This document shows positions 59,801 through 64,000 of a stretch of 64,000 nt of DNA, piece after piece. The stretch's first letter is position 1, and every line of letters starts with the position of its first letter. This DNA is from Schistosoma mansoni (lineage: Eukaryota; Platyhelminthes; Trematoda; Strigeidida; Schistosomatidae). The notes below the pieces were generated by a model. The model was not told the origin of the DNA. It saw only the letters and a program-made list of their open reading frames with translations, and ran no database searches. Made by a program: the position numbers and the translations under genes. Location of the stretch: positions 16,813,749 through 16,877,748 of the forward strand of contig NC_031495.1 in NCBI RefSeq assembly GCF_000237925.1, given 5' to 3'.

Positions 59801-62800
59801 TACTAACTGGTAATGTGGTATGTGCTACTTACATCGACATAAATAGTATATAACGATAGTCAGGAATAGAATGTCTGGCAGCAGAAGGTCGAGAAGATCG
59901 AGAAGGAAAGAACGGGGATAGAAAGTGATTGGTGTGGAAATCAAAGAACAGTGACGTCTGAGACGACTGATTGAAATTTCCAAAAGAAACAGTCAAGTTT
60001 GTGATATTTTGCTGATATTTTGTTGATATTTTGCAAATTAGGTATTTACTGTATGATTCTCAGATTTTACTAAGAGATTCATTATTTTGTGGTCACAAAC
60101 ATTAAATTGTCCCCACTTGTGTTCTAGTTCACTACAGTAAGACTAGGTGGTGTTTTGTTAGTTGTTTCTGGTTGAAGTAATCACCACTGATTCACCTTGG
60201 TTCTCTAAACTAGTTTTTTTAATGTAATGTTGGATATTCTGCTATGTTAATAAAATTTGGACATCGTCTTAATTTCCTTGTAATCTGTAATTCATTGGTA
60301 GCTCTTAGTTCATATGTACGACCAAGTTGTATTTGACAAGCGTATTGGAGCGAATAATTTTGTTCGAATCTGTGATAAATCGTGTTTGGTAAATCAATTT
60401 TTTTCGGAAAGTACATTCTCTCATCAAAGTGTGAGGATAATTCATCGTATCAATTTAGATATCTATCATGTTTCAGATTGTTTTACGTATTCTTAACTAA
60501 TATCTAGTTCAGAGACGAAATTATTAGATATGTGTTTTTCTATGATGAAATTTTTCAGCCGTGCTCTACGTGTTTGGAAACCAGTTTTAAATATGTGACA
60601 TTTATACACCAATTAATTTTGTTAACGAGACATATTGTGATATAATATCGTTGGAATGAGTTTGCTTGTGAAAAATATCAGGATTTTATGACTAAAAGTA
60701 ACTATATTTTGCATCATAATATATAGTCATCCGAGTTCTCGCATATTGATTTCTACAGATTAGAGTAGCACTGTAATTATTTTAAATACTATTTAAGCAG
60801 GTCAGTTGTGGAAGTATCTAGTGTTACGGGCAATCACAATGTTCTAACTGAGCAAACTGGTGAGAAAGCAGTTTCTTCTCTTGATCCTCTGGCTGCAACA
60901 ACAACAGCGTTGTTTGATGTCAATGATTCAACCAATGAATTAACATCTATGACATCTTGTGCTGCTCGAAAGTCGCATGAAAATCCAGATAATGATGTCA
61001 GTTCAATTCCGGAGATCTTATCTGGATCAGAAAATTGCGACAGTAACTTTTCGAGGTATAAAGTTAGAGATGAAAACATTTTAAAACTTAGTAATAGACT
61101 GTTAAAGTATACGGTTCCAGAAAAACAATTTTCCAAATTGCGACGCAGCATTTTTCACAATGTCAGTAATATCAGAGATTTGTTTTTAACACTATTGATA
61201 AGCAATTTACAACTTACATTTGTTAAGAAGTTCGATAAGAAGTAGTTCGATTTGTAGGTGGTATTCATTACGAAGTGGTAGCAGTGAGAACACTATTAAA
61301 AATCATAGATTATTATACACTTATTTCACCATAGTACGTAAATACTCTATATCAATCTAATAAGGAATCGAATCGCAGGCTTTTAAATGTTACAGCTAGC
61401 ATTCTACCTATAGATCGTAGGGAAAAAATTTAAGCTCTGTATACTGTAAGAAAATGATATATAGATATATTATGATAAGTGTTGTTAAAGTCATTTATAT
61501 TGTCTGATAAATTTATCCGAGTTTTAAGAGACTCTGATTAATTCTGGTATTGTAAAATATATTGAACTGAAATAGTGACGAATGGATGTATAATTAAAAT
61601 AAAATAAATTACAAACATATGCTTAAGTTCATTTCAACACTTCACAATGTTTATTGGTAAATATTTAGAAATAATGCAGAAGGTTATTGGGTTATGTAAA
61701 TGTTTTAAGTCACGTTAAGTGGTTTGAACTATATGAGTCAAGTGCAAAACCTTTATTGTTATTCTATATAACAATATTTAATACAGAACTCAAGTAAATG
61801 CCAATGATTAGGTATAAAACAACATAAACTGCTTCAAAATAAAAGTATTCAGCTTAAAGAAGATAATATTAACAAATTAACAAATCAAGTAAACGCAGAT
61901 TATGGAAATTCCACTGAAGGTAAAAAATTATGCTGCAATGTTAGAAATTCGCATAAACTATATTTAACTGAAAGTGATCGTTAGCTGACAATTATAAATA
62001 TTGTTAGACCTCAAAATACATAAATGATAATTGAAATCATGAGTTAATTGAAGCTAGTCCACCATGGAAAACCTGTTGTGAGATAGCAACTCACTGAAGA
62101 CAATGGTGGATGCGTTGCTCAATTTCGCGGATTGGTTGAATTTAGACATTAACACCGTGGGATACCGGATAAGTGGTCTAGAGATTAAGCTCTCCCTCGC
62201 GAGAATGATAGGTCCTGGGTTCGAATCTCGCAAAGCGGGACCGTGGGTGCGCACTGCTGAGGAGTCCCACAGTAGTACGAAACGGTTGTCCAGTGCTTCC
62301 AGGTATTTCATGGTGGTCTAGCTTTAATTGACTTATGATTTCAAGTATACAAAATTACTAAAATCTCCACAAACCCCCTTCTGATCCATAAATGTTAATT
62401 AATTAGATGAATTAATGAAAATTAAAAAAAGAAATTTTCAAAATATATTAAGTTAAAAAACATTATATGAGTTAGTAAACAATGAGATCATAAAGCTATG
62501 TAATGCTACTAAATGCTAAATTTGTTACACAATGTTTAATAAATATCAAGCTTAGTCATTCAAACCGTTTATTCATAGATTAATTCTATTCTTTTCTCGT
62601 TTACAAAGGTTGAACAATTCTTCACAGATTAAACAAAGTGAAAAATCAACACAAACAACTAATCTGATCGAATATATTCACAAACAAATTATTAATTTAA
62701 ATTCACATAATACTAATGTTGAAACAGAACCATCTGTTTTCATGCGGGAATTAAGCTGTCAGGTATATTTTTCACATAGTATTTATTTCGTATACTAAGT

Positions 62801-62838
62801 ATAACAATGATTGTCCATTAGTGACGAACAAATCTTTG

Positions 62839-62891
<53 letters not shown>

Positions 62892-64000
62892 GTCTGATAT
62901 TCTAATTAACAAAAAATGGATGAGAACTGTGTCAGTTTAAATAAAGACAGAACAAATATTGATGCAGATTAATATGAATTCATTATATTTCGTGGTTTCT
63001 CATCAGCTGCTTACAACCAAATATGTATTAGAATTTTAGCATTCAAGGAAAGGTCAGAGGTTATTAGGTATTAGAATGAAGGAAGCATAAAGGGTGGGTG
63101 GCGTAATAGTTGAGTGGAGTTCAAAGACAGATAAGATCAAATGTGTGATAATTTTAGAGGTAATGAAGGAGTCATGGCATTAAAAACAAATGGGGTGGGT
63201 TACGTAATAATTGAATAGAATTTGGAGAGTTCATATAATTTAAGAGAGACAAGTGAGTGGAAATGTGTGAAAGAAAGGGTGGTTTAAGAATTGGGTAATG
63301 GAAGAGGAATATAATAAAAACTAAATATTAACCAAAATAAAACTAATATCAAAAAAATAAAACAAAAAATGGATTACCAGTTTAGTTTCTTGATAATTAA
63401 GTGTAGATTTCGTGAGTAATGTTGTGACTTTGATGGTCGCGTTATTTCTTAGACGTGTAAAGAAATAAAAAGATAGTCACTTAATTTATACATATATATA
63501 TAAGTTTGATTGGTTTAAACTGGTGATTCTTTTTGGTATAGTCTATGGTCTAGATATTACCTGAAAAAATGTTAAACTTTATGAATTGTTTACGGCAAAC
63601 GAAGTTCAAATACTAAGCTAGGATCTGGGTCTAAGTAGTTTGGGTTGGACATCTTACAAGTGCAGTGAACAAAATAATAACGCTTACGAATAATTTGAGA
63701 GATAAAGGCAACTATTGAAAAAATTTACGTTTTTAAAAACTCCCTTTAGGGAAAACGTTAATTAATCTAAAAATTAAACCATTATTAGGCTGTCATTTTT
63801 TCATTTATACCATAATGGAATGCATGTTATTTGATAGTTTTATTTCATTACTGTTTGTCATTTTAAGTAACAATGTTATCAGCTCGATAATTTCACATTG
63901 CTATCATTGAATAATTTGTATTGATAATAACTGTTTTGATTTCAGGCAGTCTATCTCAACTGTTTCAATGTTAAATTTGGGATAACAAATTTCAGTAGTA
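47638..64000 (+). CDS. Multi-exon gene, unrecognised hydrophilic protein with coiled coil; at least 12 exons, 3' end outside window
   Basis: Twelve exons with GT/AG borders join in one open frame: 47638-47886, 48622-48793, 50529-50617, 53575-53694, 54916-54990, 55825-55943, 57651-57856, 57888-57966, 59113-59376, 60801-61055, 62609-62762 and 63946-64000. Every junction phase matches, and exons 1-11 total 1782 nt (594 codons). The product starts IDEPRKFGHFLQNIENQEK, and then has FLYLGELLKALEKAGLKYED. Exon 3 encodes a predicted helix (IVHQRLSKEIMKYEKA) and exon 6 a coiled-coil-like stretch (NRLKELENEMKSEREHLKRI). Long Ser/Thr/Asn-rich regions fill exons 9-11. There is no signal peptide or membrane segment. 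I cannot name the family; a cytoskeletal or centrosomal role is only a guess from composition. The first exon lacks an ATG but opens in phase 0 after an acceptor. Weakest borders are the exon 3 donor (GTGGGT), the exon 7 donor (GTTATT) and the exon 10 donor (GTATAA). Confidence 0.75.
48622..48793 (+). CDS. Exon 2 of the multi-exon gene
   Basis: Acceptor ATATAAG, donor CAG|GTAATC. Phase 0 in, phase 1 out. Acidic: MDDLKNNNEPEEDNQENMEL. The ATG near its start could also serve as an internal start. Confidence 0.72.
48870..48932 (+). repeat. Degenerate tRNA-like SINE fragment
   Basis: AAAGTTAAGAGTTCGCGCGCGAGA followed by AAGTTCAATTCTCGCGCG resembles the A-to-B-box part of the family 2 SINE head. 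It has no hammerhead or tail. It is in an intron. Confidence 0.5.
49490..49770 (+). mobile_element. LINE 3' fragment in an intron
   Basis: The sequence around 49570-49720 reads as KMRWLGHILRM(P)-like followed by GW(K)KA(R)GG-like coding, interrupted by stops. This matches the C-terminal block of schistosome LINE proteins of the same type as 28370-29900. It is a short dead fragment. Confidence 0.6.
50529..50617 (+). CDS. Exon 3 of the multi-exon gene
   Basis: Acceptor TTCATTCAG, donor GCT|GTGGGT. Phase 1 in, phase 0 out. Encodes NGNIVVDNQSKVEIVHQRL then SKEIMKYEKA, helical in character. Confidence 0.65.
50811..50842. repeat. (TA)n microsatellite
   Basis: About 16 TA units in an intron. Confidence 0.9.
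51597..51729. repeat. Palindromic repeat with arms of about 47 bp
   Basis: Arm 51597-51644 (CCAACGTTTCGTCCGGCAAA...) is the complement of 51683-51729 (TTATTACCCTGG...GAAACGTTAG) at roughly 80%. The inner GATTATCA/TGATAATT extends pairing almost to the centre. It abuts the LTR that starts at 51730. Confidence 0.65.
51730..52100 (+). mobile_element. Solo LTR, family A (fossil), plus orientation
   Basis: It begins with the TATTGGGG version of the family start and ends TTATCA, with GTTAG/GTTGA flanks resembling a 5-bp target duplication. Homology with 28553-28914 and 55349-55733 runs the whole length, with a TATA-like GCTATAAATACCC and TTTTCTGTACAT. It is the most diverged of the three copies, so probably the oldest. 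It is intronic in the multi-exon gene. Confidence 0.75.
52101..53574. other. Intron sequence, nothing further recognised
   Basis: AT-rich intron between exons 3 and 4. A GC-richer patch near 52980-53110 is unassigned. Confidence 0.5.
53575..53694 (+). CDS. Exon 4 of the multi-exon gene
   Basis: Acceptor CTTCTTAATACAG, donor AAT|GTAAAT. Forty codons, phase 0 both sides. Encodes KRDSYIDTLENVKLWINKAH and LPLNEICLSSKEND. Confidence 0.78.
53851..54150 (+). mobile_element. Solo LTR-like repeat, family B (fossil)
   Basis: Starts TGTGGATTAGTTG and ends TTTTTTACA, with ATAG/TAAG flanks. It is homologous to 26984-27286 and 59814-60136 across its length. The most diverged family B copy, in an intron. 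Confidence 0.6.
54493..54617. repeat. Foldback repeat with 40-bp arms
   Basis: Arms 54493-54532 and 54578-54617 (GAGGAAGAA...AAAATCTCAG and its inverse) match at about 36 of 40 positions around a 45-nt spacer. It is intronic; no coding function is seen. The family is unknown. Confidence 0.7.
54916..54990 (+). CDS. Exon 5 of the multi-exon gene
   Basis: Acceptor TTACTTTTACAG, donor AAT|GTAAGT (strong). Twenty-five codons, phase 0 both sides, acidic (SPDMLPDFDSEEAYVN). A cassette exon by phase. Confidence 0.8.
55349..55733 (-). mobile_element. Solo LTR, family A (fossil), best-bounded copy
   Basis: Minus-strand TGTTGGGGTGATCC to ACTTATCA, with an exact 5-bp target duplication CTAAC on both sides (55344-55348 and 55734-55738). 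A TATA-like CTATAAAAACCC is present. No internal region. It lies 91 bp upstream of exon 6. Confidence 0.83.
55825..55943 (+). CDS. Exon 6 of the multi-exon gene
   Basis: Acceptor AACTAACAG, donor CG|GTAAGA. Phase 0 in, phase 2 out. Encodes a charged helix, NRLKELENEMKSEREHLKRI then QQIKNESFTVHSN, coiled-coil in character. Confidence 0.8.
56026..56180. repeat. Foldback (MITE-like) element with 57-bp arms
   Basis: Arms 56026-56082 and 56124-56180 are inverted copies with only a few mismatches around a 41-nt spacer. A diverged copy lies at 14817-15050, so the unit is dispersed. No transposase is present. It is located in the intron between exons 6 and 7. Confidence 0.75.
56220..57650. other. 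Intron sequence
   Basis: No further exon is recognised. The frame at 57085-57267 has neither splice borders nor known homology. Confidence 0.45.
57651..57856 (+). CDS. Exon 7 of the multi-exon gene
   Basis: Acceptor TTTATTCCAG, phase 2 in. Encodes LNIEQINLTTRYFHDEYKI, LLERNLGYYFGLPDETG and TSHWGDGCEC. The donor is uncertain: G|GTTATT (end 57856) or G|GTTGTG (end 57844); both give phase 1. Read-through would end at a stop at 57910-57912. Confidence 0.7.
57888..57966 (+). CDS. Exon 8 of the multi-exon gene
   Basis: Acceptor TTTTCTATTTTTAG, donor GG|GTAAGT (strong). Phase 1 in, phase 2 out. Encodes SCLQEKTETVVANTENYSRC. Confidence 0.68.
58224..58390 (-). repeat. SM-alpha fragment: tRNA-like head plus hammerhead
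   Basis: The minus-strand order is a tRNA-like head remnant, a CAAGTATATCCAG stem I side, a CTAACGA core, stem II, GAAAC, and a GCGTAT in place of GCGTC. Core and cleavage site are altered, so it is inactive. It is intronic. Confidence 0.75.
59113..59376 (+). CDS. Exon 9 of the multi-exon gene
   Basis: Acceptor TTTGCATTCCAG, donor AG|GTATGA. Phase 2 in and out. Encodes KPSVVEVSVDAAKFTVPTKP through FQNVCDEVDR, Ser/Thr-rich. Its start resembles that of exon 10. Confidence 0.75.
59814..60136 (+). mobile_element. Solo LTR-like repeat, family B (fossil), best-bounded copy
   Basis: TGTGGTATGTGCTACTT to TTCACTACA with an exact 4-bp target duplication GTAA (59810-59813 and 60137-60140). Homologous to the copies at 26984 and 53851. 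It is intronic, between exons 9 and 10. Confidence 0.7.
60801..61055 (+). CDS. Exon 10 of the multi-exon gene
   Basis: Acceptor ATTTAAGCAG, donor AG|GTATAA. Phase 2 in and out. Encodes SVVEVSSVTGNHNVLTEQTG through SGSENCDSNFS. Without splicing the frame runs on to a stop at 61243-61245, so a shorter isoform ending here is possible. Confidence 0.72.
62031..62345 (+). repeat. Family 2 SINE, full length, with an inverted copy of its own 3' tail at the 5' end
   Basis: Bases 62031-62075 are the 3' tail in minus orientation (TTGAAATCATGAGTTAATTG...AAAACCTG). The complete plus-strand SINE follows: head TTGTGAGATAGCAACTC, A box GGTCTAGAGATTAAGC, B box GGTTCGAATCTC, hammerhead module near 62248-62296, tail to TTGACTTATGATTTCAAG. 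The ends are therefore terminal inverted repeats of about 45 bp. The hammerhead core (CTGAGGA, GAAAC, GUC) is complete but stem II has a mismatch. Confidence 0.85.
62609..62762 (+). CDS. Exon 11 of the multi-exon gene
   Basis: Acceptor GTTTACAAAG, donor CAG|GTATAT. Phase 2 in, phase 0 out. Encodes LNNSSQIKQSEKSTQTTNLI and VETEPSVFMRELSCQ. Confidence 0.72.
62839..62892. repeat. Interrupted (TA)n microsatellite
   Basis: TA-rich simple repeat with a few interruptions, 76 bp after exon 11. Confidence 0.85.
62893..63945. other. Intron 11
   Basis: Contains a G/A-rich stretch (about 63040-63310) with loosely repeated GGGTGGGT(T)GCGTAATA-like motifs. No exon is recognised. Confidence 0.5.
63946..64000 (+). 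CDS. Exon 12 (partial) of the multi-exon gene
   Basis: Acceptor TTTTGATTTCAG, phase 0 in; AVYLNCFNVKFGITNFSS is open to the window edge. Its 3' end lies beyond the window. Confidence 0.6.

Noticed and set aside
61851-61917. Candidate exon with acceptor GTATTCAG and donor G|GTAAAA between exons 10 and 11 (LKEDNINKLTNQVN)
   Set aside because: Its phases do not fit the flanking exons: from phase 2 it hits a stop, and its phase 1 exit clashes with exon 11. It could belong to another isoform, but there is no support.

Overview
This window is eukaryotic, AT-rich nuclear DNA from a flatworm, almost certainly a blood fluke of the genus Schistosoma. Three things show this: many copies of the SM-alpha-type repeat carrying the schistosome satellite hammerhead ribozyme, schistosome-style RTE-like LINEs, and compact host exons separated by repeat-filled introns. 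I cannot settle the species from sequence alone. One 200-base run of N (956-1155) is an assembly gap.

Layout. 1-23.5 kb is a gene desert with SM-alpha repeats, a second tRNA-headed SINE family that also carries a hammerhead core, foldback sequences, and LINE debris. 23.53-26.19 kb holds an intronless 848-codon gene (plus strand) for a serine-rich protein with an SH3-like segment and a C-terminal PDZ-ligand tail. 27-30 kb holds two fossil solo LTRs, one of them inside an old LINE. 30.27-33.47 kb is a nearly intact RTE-type LINE with a 13-bp target duplication. 34.49-34.88 kb (minus strand) is the main exon of the nuclear-envelope phosphatase regulatory subunit CNEP1R1 (TMEM188/NEP1-R1). 35-47.6 kb is repeat-rich DNA without a recognisable gene, including an unassigned GC-richer stretch. 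47.64-64.0 kb (plus strand) is a gene of at least 12 exons, reconstructed from splice sites with matching phases (594 full codons through exon 11). It encodes an unrecognised hydrophilic, partly coiled-coil protein and runs off the right edge. Its introns carry three LTR-like copies of a second family as well as two of the first (not all of either family), foldbacks and SINEs.

Main points for a second look. (1) The tRNA-headed SINE has a hammerhead core, with one copy showing a compensatory base pair in stem I. (2) Several SINE copies carry an inverted copy of their own 3' tail or sit head to head. (3) The first visible exons of CNEP1R1 and of the large gene have no ATG but open in phase 0 directly after a splice acceptor, as expected if the flatworm spliced leader, which ends in AUG, supplies the start codon. 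The host genes show no sign of acting together; they are independent loci in a transposon-rich region.
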